Notes under the pieces: generated by a model
Seen by the model: the letters and a program-made list of their open reading frames with translations, nothing else
The model's database searches: none
Told to the model about the DNA's origin: nothing
Program-made: the position numbers and the translations under genes
Assembly: GCA_035513175.1 (NCBI GenBank)
Contig: DATKCN010000317.1
Coordinates: 1 to 47,090, forward strand
DNA from: DATKCN01 sp035513175
GTDB taxonomy: Bacteria > Chloroflexota > Chloroflexia > Thermomicrobiales > CFX8
DNA: 47,090 nt
Reading direction: 5' to 3'
In this document: positions 32,085-40,583 of the stretch, in pieces
Layout: the number at the start of each line of letters is the position of its first letter
Numbering within the stretch: the stretch's first letter is position 1

Positions 32085-32822
32085 ATGGAGCTCGAGACGA
32101 CCATTGGCGACATCATCCTGGGCGACCGGGACGTATTCCCGCCGTATCTGTACGCCGCCTACCGCTCGTCGATCCTGCGCGCGCCAACGCAGCGGCTGAT
32201 CGACGTGCCCCTTACCATCTCCGAGCAAGTGGGGCCGGGACCGGCGTTGAGCGAGATCACACCGGAGGACGCCGATCTGACCCGCAACGCGGCCACCGGC
32301 GGCGAGGCGCTGGGGCAGCGCATCATCGTCACCGGACGCGTTGCGGACGAGCACGGCGCGCCGGTCCCCGACGCGCTGATCGAGATCTGGCAGGCCAACG
32401 CCGCCGGGCGCTACCTGCACCAGCGCGATCAGTGGCCGGCCCCAATTGACCCCAATTTCCTTGGAGTGGGCCGCTGCCACACCGACGCGTCCGGGCACTA
32501 CCGCTTCCTCTCAATCCGCCCGGGCGCCTATCCGTGGCGAAACCACCCCAACGCCTGGCGCCCTTCGCACATCCATTTCTCGCTGTTCGGGACCACCTGG
32601 TTGTCGCGGCTGGTGACGCAGATGTACTTTCCAGACGACCCCCTGCACGCCGTCGATCCGATCCTGTCGTCAGTTCCTGAGCCCGCGCGGCCGCGCCTCA
32701 TCGCGCGCTACCGGCACGACATCACCGAGCCGGAATGGGCGCTGGGCTACGCGTTCGACATCGTGCTGAGCGGGCCGAACGCGACGCCGTTCGAGCCGCC
32801 GCGAGTCGAGGCCGCGTCGTGA
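32085..32822 (+). CDS. pcaH: Protocatechuate 3,4-dioxygenase beta subunit
   Basis: 245 residues, the iron-bearing subunit of the intradiol dioxygenase that opens protocatechuate between C3 and C4. The iron ligands are all found in the usual order: Tyr in ANAAGRYLHQ, Tyr in GAYPWRNHP, and the His pair in RPSHIHFSLFG. DVPLTISEQVGPGP and RVADEHGAPVPDALIEIWQA are family landmarks. ATG 32085 is preceded by TGGAGACCGCA. It overlaps the alpha-subunit gene by four bases, GTGA, so the two subunits are likely made in equal amounts. An open frame beginning upstream within pcaC is an artefact. The product, beta-carboxymuconate, is the substrate of PcaB encoded two genes on. Confidence 0.95.
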   Translation: MELETTIGDIILGDRDVFPPYLYAAYRSSILRAPTQRLIDVPLTISEQVGPGPALSEITPEDADLTRNAATGGEALGQRIIVTGRVADEHGAPVPDALIEIWQANAAGRYLHQRDQWPAPIDPNFLGVGRCHTDASGHYRFLSIRPGAYPWRNHPNAWRPSHIHFSLFGTTWLSRLVTQMYFPDDPLHAVDPILSSVPEPARPRLIARYRHDITEPEWALGYAFDIVLSGPNATPFEPPRVEAAS

Positions 32823-33403
32823 CGCGGCGACCGCTGACAGCCGCCCAAACGGTCGGCCCGTTTTTCCACCCCACCATGCTGCGCGACGACGTTCCGCAAC
32901 ACACGCTGGCGGCGCCAGGCACAGTGGGCCAACGCGTCCGCGTCGAGGGCCGCGTGCTGGATGGCGCGGGCGCCCCGGCCCCCGACGCCGTCATCGAGCT
33001 CTGGCAGGCCAACAGTCACGGACGTTACAATCATCCCGCCGACACGCGCGACCTGCCGCTCGATCCCGCCTTCCTCGGCTTCGCCCGCGCCGGAACCGAT
33101 GACGAAGGTCGCTACTGGTTCGACACGGTCAGGCCGGGCCGCGTCCCATTTCCCGACGGACGTTTGCAGGCGCCGCACCTCTGCCTCACCGTCTTCGCGC
33201 GCGGCCTGCTGCACCACCTGCTGACGCGCGTATACTTCGATGACGACGCAGCCAACGCCGATGACCCGATTTTGTTGCTCGTTCCTTCGAAACGGCGGGC
33301 AACCCTCATCGCTCGGAGCGAAGGCAGCGCGACGGTGTTCCAGCACGACATCATCCTGCAAGGCGACAGCGAAACCGTCTTCCTCAACCCCGTGGCAACC
33401 TGA
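32819..33403 (+). CDS. pcaG: Protocatechuate 3,4-dioxygenase alpha subunit
   Basis: 194 residues, the non-iron subunit of the dioxygenase, related to the beta subunit but shorter. LTAAQTVGPFFHPTM is the typical opening; VEGRVLDGAGAPAPDAVIEL, WQANSHGRYNHPA, FDTVRPGRVPFPDG, QAPHLCLTVFARGLLHHLLT and FQHDIILQG follow. It lacks the paired iron His ligands, as expected. GTG 32819 is in a GTGA overlap with the pcaH stop, and no other start is plausible. It is followed one base after its stop by pcaB (ATG 33405). The alpha and beta chains normally form an alternating oligomer. I see no truncation. Confidence 0.93.
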   Translation: MTRRPLTAAQTVGPFFHPTMLRDDVPQHTLAAPGTVGQRVRVEGRVLDGAGAPAPDAVIELWQANSHGRYNHPADTRDLPLDPAFLGFARAGTDDEGRYWFDTVRPGRVPFPDGRLQAPHLCLTVFARGLLHHLLTRVYFDDDAANADDPILLLVPSKRRATLIARSEGSATVFQHDIILQGDSETVFLNPVAT

Positions 33404-33404
33404 C

Positions 33405-34769
33405 ATGGGCCAGACGCGGGAGCTATTCGCCGCTCCGACGATGGCAGCCATCTTCTCGAACGAGGCGCACATCCAGGCCATGCTCGACTTCGAGGGCGCG
33501 CTGGCGCGGGCCGAGGCGCGCGCGGGCGTCATCCCGGCTGCGGCAGCGCAGGCGATCTCGGATGTCTGCAGGGTCGAGCTGTACGATGTTGCGGCTGTCA
33601 TTGAGCAGGCCCGTGCAGCGGGCGCGCACTCGATACCGCTGGTTGCGGCGCTCGCCGGGCTGGCAGGCAGCGACGCCGGGCGCTACGTCCACTGGGGCGC
33701 TACCAGCCAGGATGTTATCGACACGGCGCTGATGCTGCAGGCGCGTGCCGGGCTGGACTGGCTGCTGGCGGAACTGCTGGCGATCGGCGCGCGCTGTGCG
33801 GCCCTGGCGCAGCAGCACCGCCTCACGCCGATGGCGGGCCGCACGCTCACGCAGCACGCCACGCCAACCTCCTTCGGACTGAAGTCGGCTCACTGGCTCT
33901 CGGCGGTCACACGCCAGATCGAACGGCTGCAACGCGTCCGGGCTGAGGGACTGGCGTTGCAGTTCGGCGGGGCGGTCGGGACGCTCTCCGCGCTCGGGGA
34001 CGCCGGGCCGAGCGTGCTGGAACAGTTGGCGCAGGAGCTGGGACTACCCCAGCCGGACCTGCCGTGGCACACCGACCGCGACCGCGTCGCCGCGCTGGCG
34101 GCTGCCCTGTCGCTTGTCGCGGGCGTGATGGCCAAGATCGCCACCGACCTGCTGCTGCTCTCTCAGACCGAGGTGGCAGAGGTGTCCGAGGGGGTCGTCG
34201 AAGGCAAGGGCGGCTCTTCGGCCATGCCGCACAAGCGCAATCCCGCCGAAGCGACCTTCGCGCTGGCGGCGGCGCGGATGGCGCAGGGACAGGCAGCCGT
34301 CGTCATGGGAGCGATGGCGCACGAACACGAGCGGGCCGCAGGAGCGTGGCACGCGGAATGGGTCGCGTTGCCGGACGCGTTTGTCTACACCGCCGGAGCC
34401 GTCGAGCGCGTCCAGAGCGCGCTGTCCGGCCTGACCGTCGATGCCTCCCGCATGCGCGCCAACCTCGACCTGACCGGCGGGCTGATCTTGACGGAGGCTC
34501 TCACGACCGTGCTGGCCGAGCGCGTAGGACGCCCCGAAGCGTTCCGGCTCGTCAAGGACGCCAGTGACCGGTCGCGAGCTGCCGGCCGCCATCTCCGTGA
34601 CATCGCGCAGGACGACGCGGCGATCGCGGGCGCGCTGACCGCGCGCGAGATCGAGCGGGCCTTTGATCCCGCCCGCCACCTCGGCAGCGCGTCCCTGTTC
34701 ATCGAGCGCGCGGTGGAGCGATTCACGTGGATCGTTGAACGATTGAACGCCGCCGAGCCGGAAGGCTGA
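33405..34769 (+). CDS. pcaB: 3-carboxy-cis,cis-muconate cycloisomerase
   Basis: 454 residues, the normal length. It belongs to the fumarase/aspartase superfamily and converts 3-carboxymuconate to carboxymuconolactone. Landmarks: TRELFAAPTMAAIFSNEAHI, YVHWGATSQDVIDTALMLQA, MAGRTLTQHATPTSFGLKSA and the superfamily signature GKGGSSAMPHKRNPAEATFA with its catalytic Ser loop. A longer upstream reading frame overlaps pcaG and has no support; ATG 33405 is the right start, one base past the pcaG stop. It completes a set converting protocatechuate to the enol-lactone. pcaD, pcaIJ and pcaF, needed to reach succinyl- and acetyl-CoA, are not in this window. The operon ends shortly before the 123-bp repeat element. 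Confidence 0.95.
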   Translation: MGQTRELFAAPTMAAIFSNEAHIQAMLDFEGALARAEARAGVIPAAAAQAISDVCRVELYDVAAVIEQARAAGAHSIPLVAALAGLAGSDAGRYVHWGATSQDVIDTALMLQARAGLDWLLAELLAIGARCAALAQQHRLTPMAGRTLTQHATPTSFGLKSAHWLSAVTRQIERLQRVRAEGLALQFGGAVGTLSALGDAGPSVLEQLAQELGLPQPDLPWHTDRDRVAALAAALSLVAGVMAKIATDLLLLSQTEVAEVSEGVVEGKGGSSAMPHKRNPAEATFALAAARMAQGQAAVVMGAMAHEHERAAGAWHAEWVALPDAFVYTAGAVERVQSALSGLTVDASRMRANLDLTGGLILTEALTTVLAERVGRPEAFRLVKDASDRSRAAGRHLRDIAQDDAAIAGALTAREIERAFDPARHLGSASLFIERAVERFTWIVERLNAAEPEG

Positions 34770-34856
34770 CGAAGTCACATCTTTCGCGTAGTCAAATCAC
34801 AGCCGCCGATACCCTGGGTATTCCACCACAGTGAGTGTGCCAGCCGCTTCGACCCC

Positions 34857-34979
34857 GGCCTGTCATCCTGAGCGGAGTGCAGCGAAGCGGAACGCAGTCG
34901 AAGGACCTGCTCTGATACTGCCTCGTTGGCGTCAAGTAGGTTCTTCGACTCCACTTAGTTGCGCTCAGAATGACAGGCC
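34857..34979. repeat. 123-bp dispersed element with 17-bp terminal inverted repeats
   Basis: The ends are GGCCTGTCATCCTGAGC (34857-34873) and GCTCAGAATGACAGGCC (34963-34979), which are inverse with one mismatch. A second, inner pair GTCGAAGGACCT and AGGTTCTTCGAC is also inverse with one mismatch. This TGTCATCCTGAGC / GCTCAGAATGACA form is one I know as a recurrent intergenic repeat in several bacterial groups. It lies between the convergent pcaB and the peptide-binding-protein gene and has no coding capacity, so it is a MITE- or REP-like non-autonomous element. The remainder of the 34770-35023 gap holds nothing else. Confidence 0.85.
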
Positions 34980-35023
34980 AAGGGGCGCAGACGGTGAAAC
35001 CATGACCGTGGTGGATACGATGT

Positions 35024-36799
35024 CTACTCGTTCCATTCCATGTCGTATGCCCACGCCTGCTCGTCGCCGCGTGGCGTCCACTTCACCCAATTGTTGACGC
35101 CCCAGGCATCGACCAGCTGGTACATGAAGAGCGCGGGGGCGTCGTCGTAGACATAGCGTTGCGCCTGGTGATACAGGTCGCGCCGGCGGTCAACGTCGAG
35201 CTCGACACGTGCTTCCTGCAGGATGGTCTCCAGCTCGTCGTTGCAGCCATACGGTCGTCGCCAGTCGCCGAACTGCTGCGCCTGCTCGCAACCGAACAGC
35301 GGCACGAGACTGTAGTCGGGATCGAACCATATGTTGCCCCATGACGCAAAGATGAGCCCCGGGCACTCTTTCGCGCGTTGCAGTTCAGTAAGGACGGCAG
35401 CCTCACGTAGCTCCGGCGTGCACCGTATGCCAGCCTGATGCATCTCCTGACACATTGCCTCGGCCACTTCCTTGTCCTTTGGGTAGCGGCCCTGGATGTG
35501 CCAGATCTGAATGTCGATGCCGTCCGGGTAGCCGGCCTCGGCGAGCAGCTCGCGCGCCCTGTCTGGGTCATGTGGATACGGCTGAAGCGTGTCATCAAAC
35601 GCGAAATCCCACGTCGCCATAACTGTCGAAACCCTTTGGCCCTGTCCCACCAATACTGAGTCGATGACGCCTTGCACGTTCGCGGCATAGTTGATCGCCT
35701 GCCGCACCCTCGGATCGTCGAATGGCGGGACTTCCACGCTGATGAAGTAGAACGGCACGCGCGCTTGAATCGTTCGGAGCACCCGAGCGTTGTCGCTGGA
35801 GTTGATGCCCTGCATGTCTTCTACCGGGATGTCCTTCGCGACGTGCACTTCACCCGAGCGTAGCGCCGCGACTCTTGTCGAAGGTTCGGAGATGGTTCGC
35901 ATGCGCACGCGCTTGATGCTGGGAACCTGGCCCCAGTAGTCCTCGTTGGCCTCGACGACCAGGTCCTCATTCGGAGACCAGCTGACAAACTTGTAGGGCC
36001 CAGTGCCCCCAATCGCGGCGCGGGAGACCGTCTCCGGTCCCTCGGCAGCCCATTCCGGCGCAACCATGTTCATGTGAATGCCTGCCATGCGCGGCAGGAA
36101 CGCGGGATCAGGCTGGTGAGTCTTGATGTTGACGGTAAGGTCGTCGACGATCTCGACGTCCTCGATGGTTGTCCATATGCTGCGGCAGTCGCCGGGCGTC
36201 TCGTCGCTGAGCGGCCGCAGGACGCTGTAGCGGACGGCTTCGGCGTTGAATGGCTCACCGTTGTGAAAGGTGACGCCCTCGCGCAACGTGAACTGCATCG
36301 TGAGGTCGTCGATGCGTTCCCACGCGGTCGCGAGGATCGGCTCGATCGTCTGCAAGTCCGGCGCGAATCCCACCAGCGGCTCGAAGATGTGACGAAGCTG
36401 GGACTCCGCGATCGCCCCACAGTGCAGTTGCGGGTCGAGCCCGTGCCCGGTGAGCTGCGTCAGGCCCCACGCCATGACCAGCTCCTCAGGCTTGTTTCCA
36501 ACAGGAGGTCCAGCCTCGGGATCGTCGAACTGCAGGATCTCGAATCTGCCGGTCTGAGCGGCGGTCGGCGTCGTTTCAGCAGGCGCAGCGGTGGTAGGGG
36601 TTGAAACGTCCTGCGATGCCGCGGTGGGTGTTAGCGCGGGGGCTGGGGCTGGCGAGGTTGGCGTGGCGTCATCGTCGGCTCCGCCACAGGCCGCGAGTAG
36701 CGACGACGTGCCCAACGCGAGCGTTGTTGCAAGAAAATGACGGCGATGCAAACGCGCGCTAAACAGGTTCGATGCGACTCGGTCTCGTTCTTCGGCCAT
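35024..36799 (-). CDS. Extracytoplasmic solute-binding lipoprotein, family 5 (peptide type)
   Basis: 591 residues. The N-terminus LHRRHFLATTLALGTSSLLA has a twin-Arg-type start and hydrophobic core ending in lipobox LLAAC, then an acidic, Thr/Pro/Ala linker of about 55 residues before the SBP_bac_5 domain. The domain is complete: FEPLVGFAPDLQTIEPIL, TLREGVTFHNGEPFNAEAVR, GTGPYKFVSWSPNEDLVVEA, FDDPRVRQAINYAANVQGVI, PHDPDRARELLAEAGYPDG and a C-terminal QRYVYDDAPALFMYQL. Such proteins deliver oligopeptides, dipeptides or glutathione to an ABC importer; no permease is in this window. GGAGGG stands before the ATG. It follows ggt by 63 bases in the same direction, so gamma-glutamyl peptide or glutathione uptake is a reasonable guess. 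Confidence 0.92.
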   Translation of the reverse strand: MAEERDRVASNLFSARLHRRHFLATTLALGTSSLLAACGGADDDATPTSPAPAPALTPTAASQDVSTPTTAAPAETTPTAAQTGRFEILQFDDPEAGPPVGNKPEELVMAWGLTQLTGHGLDPQLHCGAIAESQLRHIFEPLVGFAPDLQTIEPILATAWERIDDLTMQFTLREGVTFHNGEPFNAEAVRYSVLRPLSDETPGDCRSIWTTIEDVEIVDDLTVNIKTHQPDPAFLPRMAGIHMNMVAPEWAAEGPETVSRAAIGGTGPYKFVSWSPNEDLVVEANEDYWGQVPSIKRVRMRTISEPSTRVAALRSGEVHVAKDIPVEDMQGINSSDNARVLRTIQARVPFYFISVEVPPFDDPRVRQAINYAANVQGVIDSVLVGQGQRVSTVMATWDFAFDDTLQPYPHDPDRARELLAEAGYPDGIDIQIWHIQGRYPKDKEVAEAMCQEMHQAGIRCTPELREAAVLTELQRAKECPGLIFASWGNIWFDPDYSLVPLFGCEQAQQFGDWRRPYGCNDELETILQEARVELDVDRRRDLYHQAQRYVYDDAPALFMYQLVDAWGVNNWVKWTPRGDEQAWAYDMEWNE

Positions 36800-36862
36800 G
36801 TTACCCTCCGGTTTGTCTATACGTGCGTCTCGGATACAGCCTGCGATTCGCGAAGCGAGACA

Positions 36863-38497
36863 TCAGTACGCCAGCGCGTAGCCGTCACGGCGCGGATCGG
36901 CGCCAGCCATGAACGCGCCGCTGTCCGGATCGACCAGGATTCCCTGCCCGCCGCCGACAAACGGCGTCCAGTCTTCGAGCACTTGAACCTCATGTCCCAA
37001 GCGGCGCAGCTCAGCCAGCACGTCCTTCGGCACGCGCCCCTCGATCGGCAGCTCGTACCCGGTGATCGTGCGGAAGCGCGGCGCCTCGATGGCGGCCTGA
37101 ATGCTGAAGCCATGGTCGATGACGTTCATCATCATCTGCGGCGTGGTCTGCATGATGCCGAACGAGCCGGGGGTGCCAACCATCAGCAGGAGCCGCCTGT
37201 CACGCCATACCTGTGCTGGCGACATGGGCATCTCGATCTTCTTGTTCGGCGCGATGACGTTCGGGCTCTGCGGGTCCAGGTCGAACCAGTGAACGATGTT
37301 GTTGAGCGCGAGCCCGGTGTCGCCATACACCACTCCGGAGCCGAATCCAGCCCCCAGCGACTGCGTGCATGCCACCGCGTTGCCATGCGAGTCGATCGTA
37401 ACGAAATGCGTGGTGCTCTCGAGCCGGACGCTCTCGAAGCTGCCCGGCAGGATCTCACCCTGTTGCCTGCGCGCATTGAAACGCTCGCCCCCGCTGTAGC
37501 CCGCCTTGTTCGGGTCGATCAGCGTTCGGCGTACTGCGGCGTACTCCTTCGACATCAGCCTGTCGAACGGTGAGCTGGGATCGGCGGTGTACGCGATGCG
37601 GTCGGCAACCGCCAGCTTCATCGCCTCTGCCAGGTGGTGGATGTACTCGGCGCTGTTCTGGCCCATGGCCGCCATGTCGAACGCTTCCACCATGTTGAGC
37701 GTCTGCATGTACTGGATGCCGCTGCACGGTGGCGCGGGGCAGTAGATTGTATTCCCGCGATACGTCGTTGAGATCGGCTCCTGCCATTCGGGCTGGTACG
37801 CCGCGAGGTCCTGCGCGCTCAGCAGCCCGCCGTGCGCCTCCGAGAAGCGGATGATCTCCTCGCCAATCGGCCCCCGATAGAACGCCTCCGCGCCACCTTC
37901 GACGAGCGTCCGGAACGTCCGCGCCAGATTCGGCTGGCGCAGGATGTCGCCGGGCCGGGGAGCGTCGCCGTTGACGAGGTAGTTCTCGCGGGTCGTCGGC
38001 CACTTCCGCAATAGCTCGACGGAGTTGCTCATGAACCAGTTGTTCTTGATCGTCACCGGATAGCCATGCTCCGCGTGCTCGATCGCGGGCGCGAACACGG
38101 TTGCGCGGTCCATCGTGCCGAAGCGCTCCAGCGCCGCGAGCCAGCCGCCCGCCGCTCCGGGAACCATCGGCGTGAGGACGCCATGGTCTGCGGCGCCTTC
38201 GTCGGTAAAGCGCTCAGGTTCCGCTGCCGCCGGAGCATGCGCCATGTAGTCGAGCACGATCGGCTCGGTCTGCCCAGTGGGCAGGATCGTCATGTAGCCC
38301 ACGCCACCGGCGCCCGACATGTACGGCTCGACGACGTTCAGCGTCGCCGCGACCGCGACAGCGGCGTCAATCGCGTTGCCGCCGTTCTGCAGCATCGTCA
38401 TCCCGGCCAGCGTCGACAGCGGATGCGCCGACGCGACTGCGCCTTTCCGCCCCATCACCGCCGGACGATGAACAATGCCCCGATTGGGCCAGGTCAT
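36863..38497 (-). CDS. ggt: Gamma-glutamyltransferase
   Basis: 544 residues, an Ntn hydrolase that splits glutathione and other gamma-glutamyl compounds, and is usually secreted and self-cleaved. Landmarks: GMTMLQNGGNAIDAAVAVAA, VEPYMSGAGGVGYMTIL, and the cleavage region SVRLESTTHFVTIDSHGNAV, in which the second Thr of STTHF is the expected nucleophile. CTQSLGAGFGSGVVYGDTGL (large oxyanion loop) and GTPGSFGIMQTTPQMMMN follow. The start is ATG 38497 with CGAATAGGAGGTCGT, an ideal ribosome site; longer reading frames are not supported. No signal peptide is seen, so export is not evident and cytoplasmic action is possible. A consensus promoter lies at 38615. It appears to be first in an operon with the peptide-binding lipoprotein. 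Confidence 0.93.
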   Translation of the reverse strand: MTWPNRGIVHRPAVMGRKGAVASAHPLSTLAGMTMLQNGGNAIDAAVAVAATLNVVEPYMSGAGGVGYMTILPTGQTEPIVLDYMAHAPAAAEPERFTDEGAADHGVLTPMVPGAAGGWLAALERFGTMDRATVFAPAIEHAEHGYPVTIKNNWFMSNSVELLRKWPTTRENYLVNGDAPRPGDILRQPNLARTFRTLVEGGAEAFYRGPIGEEIIRFSEAHGGLLSAQDLAAYQPEWQEPISTTYRGNTIYCPAPPCSGIQYMQTLNMVEAFDMAAMGQNSAEYIHHLAEAMKLAVADRIAYTADPSSPFDRLMSKEYAAVRRTLIDPNKAGYSGGERFNARRQQGEILPGSFESVRLESTTHFVTIDSHGNAVACTQSLGAGFGSGVVYGDTGLALNNIVHWFDLDPQSPNVIAPNKKIEMPMSPAQVWRDRRLLLMVGTPGSFGIMQTTPQMMMNVIDHGFSIQAAIEAPRFRTITGYELPIEGRVPKDVLAELRRLGHEVQVLEDWTPFVGGGQGILVDPDSGAFMAGADPRRDGYALAY

Positions 38498-38614
38498 ACG
38501 ACCTCCTATTCGTCTAAAGCGATGCCTGATACAGGGGGATGAGGCTGGACGTGCCACGGCGGCGTGGGTATCCATTCCGCGAAGCCTGGCGACGGCTTCT
38601 GCGTCTGCAATCAT

Positions 38615-38643
38615 AATGTAGGCATACGAAAATGGCCTGTCAA
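38615..38643 (-). promoter_or_regulatory. Sigma70-type promoter of the ggt operon
   Basis: Minus strand: consensus TTGACA (38638-38643) and TACATT (38615-38620) exactly 17 bases apart, giving an untranslated leader of about 110 bases to the ATG at 38497. In this 363-base gap (38498-38860) the only other features I see are the palindrome at 38738 and the hairpin at 38793. Confidence 0.7.
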
Positions 38644-38737
38644 CCATCATGAAAGGGCCCAAACCGGCCCGCCTACACGTCAACCGCGGGCGACGTAACA
38701 TGTCGGAAGTCTGCGAAGAGGCACACATTGTGGGTAC

Positions 38738-38753
38738 GATCGGCGCGCCGATC
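38738..38753. repeat. 16-bp perfect palindrome upstream of ggt
   Basis: GATCGGCGCGCCGATC reads identically on both strands. It lies about 95 bases upstream of the ggt -35 box. It may be an operator or just a chance GC palindrome. Confidence 0.4.
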
Positions 38754-38792
38754 TAGCAGGAAGGCTCAGAGAGCAAACCTGACTCAGTAATT

Positions 38793-38832
38793 AAAGGACG
38801 ACAAGACCTGCCAACGACACGTGTCGTCCTTT
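38793..38832. terminator. Hairpin terminator, GGACGAC family copy 2
   Basis: Arms AAAGGACGACA (38793-38803) and TGTCGTCCTTT (38822-38832) pair perfectly over 11 bp around an 18-base loop. It stands 28 bases past the stop (38861) of the minus-strand permease gene and ends its stem in TTT on either strand. The stem equals that of the hairpin at 26649. An inner alternative palindrome ACGACACGTGTCGT overlaps its right arm. Confidence 0.7.
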
Positions 38833-38860
38833 GAAGTCGTGGGAGGATCGGATGATCCGC

Positions 38861-40477
38861 CTAATGACGTTCCTCGCGCCACGACACGATGATCATCGGG
38901 ATGGCCGCGATGACGATCAGCAGCAACGCCGGGGCGGCGGCCCGGGCCCAGAAGCCCTCGGCGGTCGCGCTCCAGATGCGGGTGGCGAGCGTGTCGAAGC
39001 CAATCGGGCGCAGCAGCAGCGTCGCGGGCAGCTCCTTCATCACGGTCAGGAAGACGAGCGTGCCGCCGCTCAGCAGCCCGGGCCGCACCAGCGGGCCGGT
39101 CACGCGCAGCCAAACACGAGGAGTGGTGGAGCCAAGCCCGCGGGCTGCCTCCTCGATGTGCGGGCTGACCTGCAGGAACGACGCGCGCAACGAGCCGATC
39201 GCCTGTGGCAGGAAGCGGATGACGTAGGCCACGATCAGCATCGCCAGCGTCTGGTACAGCGGGCGAGCGTAGCGCACGCCGAAGAAAACGAGCGACAACG
39301 CGATCACGATGCCGGGCAGGGCATAGCCCGCGTAGGTAACGCGCTCGATCAGTCCGGTGAGACGGCCCGGATAGCGCACCGACAGCACGACGACGGGCGC
39401 AGCCGCGACGACGGCGACGAGCGCAGCGATCAGCGCGACGAAGGCGGAATTCCAGGCAGCCTGCCAGACGAGGCGCAGTGGCTCTCCCGCGCTGAGCCCG
39501 CGGAAGAGCCAGTAGCTGATGACGCCGATCGGCATCACCAACGCCAGCGACACGATCGTGGCGCAGTACCCGAGCGCGAGCGGCTTCCAGCGCCCCAGGG
39601 GTTGACTTCGCGCGGGCCGGGTCGCGCCGACGGTGCCGCGGTGGTAGCGGGAGCCGCCCCGCGTCCATGCTTCCAGCGTCAGCACCAGCCCGGTCAGCAC
39701 AACCAGCACCAGCGCCAACCCTGCGGCCAGCGTGCGGTCGAACGCGCTCTGGTATTGCACGTAGATGGCTCGGGTGAACGAGTCGTACTGTAGCAGCGAG
39801 ACGGCGCCGAAGTCGCTGAGCGTGTAGAAGGCGACCAGCAGCGAGCCAGCCGCCAGCGCCGGCCGCAACTGCGGCACGGTGACGCGCCAGAACGTCGTCC
39901 ACGAGCCGAAGCCCATCGAGCGCGAGGCCTCTTCCAGCGAGTGATCCATGCCGGACAGCGCCGCCCGCAACGGCAGCAGCACATACGGAAACGAGAACAG
40001 GATTAGCGTCAGCGACGCGCCAAACAGCCCATATATCTCGGGCAACCGCTCGACGGCGAACCCCCGTTCGAGCCAGCCCTGGACCATGCCGCGCGGCCCC
40101 AGAGCGGCGATGACCGCGAAGGCTCCGACGTAGCTGGGAATGACGAGCGGCAACGCCGTCGCCACCGTCCAGACGCGACGAAGTGGCAGGTCCGTGCGGC
40201 TCGTCAGCCAGGCGACGGGCAGCGCAACGGCGATCGAGCCCAGGGTGACGACGACTGTCAGCACGATCGTGTTGCGCAGGATCTGGAACGTGCGCGCCCG
40301 CCAGAGCAGGTCGACCAGCTCCCACCGGCCCTCAGACGCGCGGATCAGCAGGTAGAGGATAGGGAAGACCATCAGCAGCGCGACGAGCAGCGCCGGGAGC
40401 CACAGCGCAACTGGCGCTCCAGCCAGCGCGCGCTTGCGGCGAGCGATCGATGGCCGTGTGTCCTGAGCCGTCGTCAT
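38861..40477 (-). CDS. Iron(III)-type ABC transporter permease (two-domain)
   Basis: 538 residues, a duplicated BPD_transp_1 permease with about twelve membrane helices, as in FbpB/SfuB transporters for ferric iron. Domain 1 opens with WLPALLVALLMVFPILYLLI. The EAA loops are SMDHSLEEASRSMGFG-type (SLEEASRSMGFGSWTTFWRV) in domain 1 and IEEAARGLGSTTPRVWLRVT in domain 2, the characteristic contact sites for the ATPase. A basic N-terminal cytoplasmic part (ARRKRALAG) precedes the first helix. The ATG has no strong ribosome site. It follows the iron-binding-lipoprotein gene after a 204-base gap that contains a palindromic repeat. No ATPase gene is present on either side, so the transporter must borrow one encoded elsewhere. 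Substrate may be iron or another trivalent cation. Confidence 0.9.
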   Translation of the reverse strand: MTTAQDTRPSIARRKRALAGAPVALWLPALLVALLMVFPILYLLIRASEGRWELVDLLWRARTFQILRNTIVLTVVVTLGSIAVALPVAWLTSRTDLPLRRVWTVATALPLVIPSYVGAFAVIAALGPRGMVQGWLERGFAVERLPEIYGLFGASLTLILFSFPYVLLPLRAALSGMDHSLEEASRSMGFGSWTTFWRVTVPQLRPALAAGSLLVAFYTLSDFGAVSLLQYDSFTRAIYVQYQSAFDRTLAAGLALVLVVLTGLVLTLEAWTRGGSRYHRGTVGATRPARSQPLGRWKPLALGYCATIVSLALVMPIGVISYWLFRGLSAGEPLRLVWQAAWNSAFVALIAALVAVVAAAPVVVLSVRYPGRLTGLIERVTYAGYALPGIVIALSLVFFGVRYARPLYQTLAMLIVAYVIRFLPQAIGSLRASFLQVSPHIEEAARGLGSTTPRVWLRVTGPLVRPGLLSGGTLVFLTVMKELPATLLLRPIGFDTLATRIWSATAEGFWARAAAPALLLIVIAAIPMIIVSWREERH

Positions 40478-40519
40478 ACGGTGGGTCGAATCGGGGTCGG
40501 GACGTGGGGGACGCCCTCG

Positions 40520-40557
40520 CCCCCCGGCCCCCTCTCCCAGTGCTGGGAGAGGGGGAG
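40520..40557. repeat. Dispersed C-rich palindromic repeat, copy 2
   Basis: 38 bases, 34 identical to the copy at 16569. CCCCCTCTCCCAG (40528-40540) and CTGGGAGAGGGGG (40543-40555) are perfectly inverse with a two-base gap. Outer pair CCTCGCC (40515-40521) and GGCGAGG (40557-40563) extends the symmetry. It sits between the permease and the binding-protein gene and could weaken transcription between them. Confidence 0.8.
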
Positions 40558-40583
40558 GCGAGGAGGTAGGAGGTTGCGATTCA

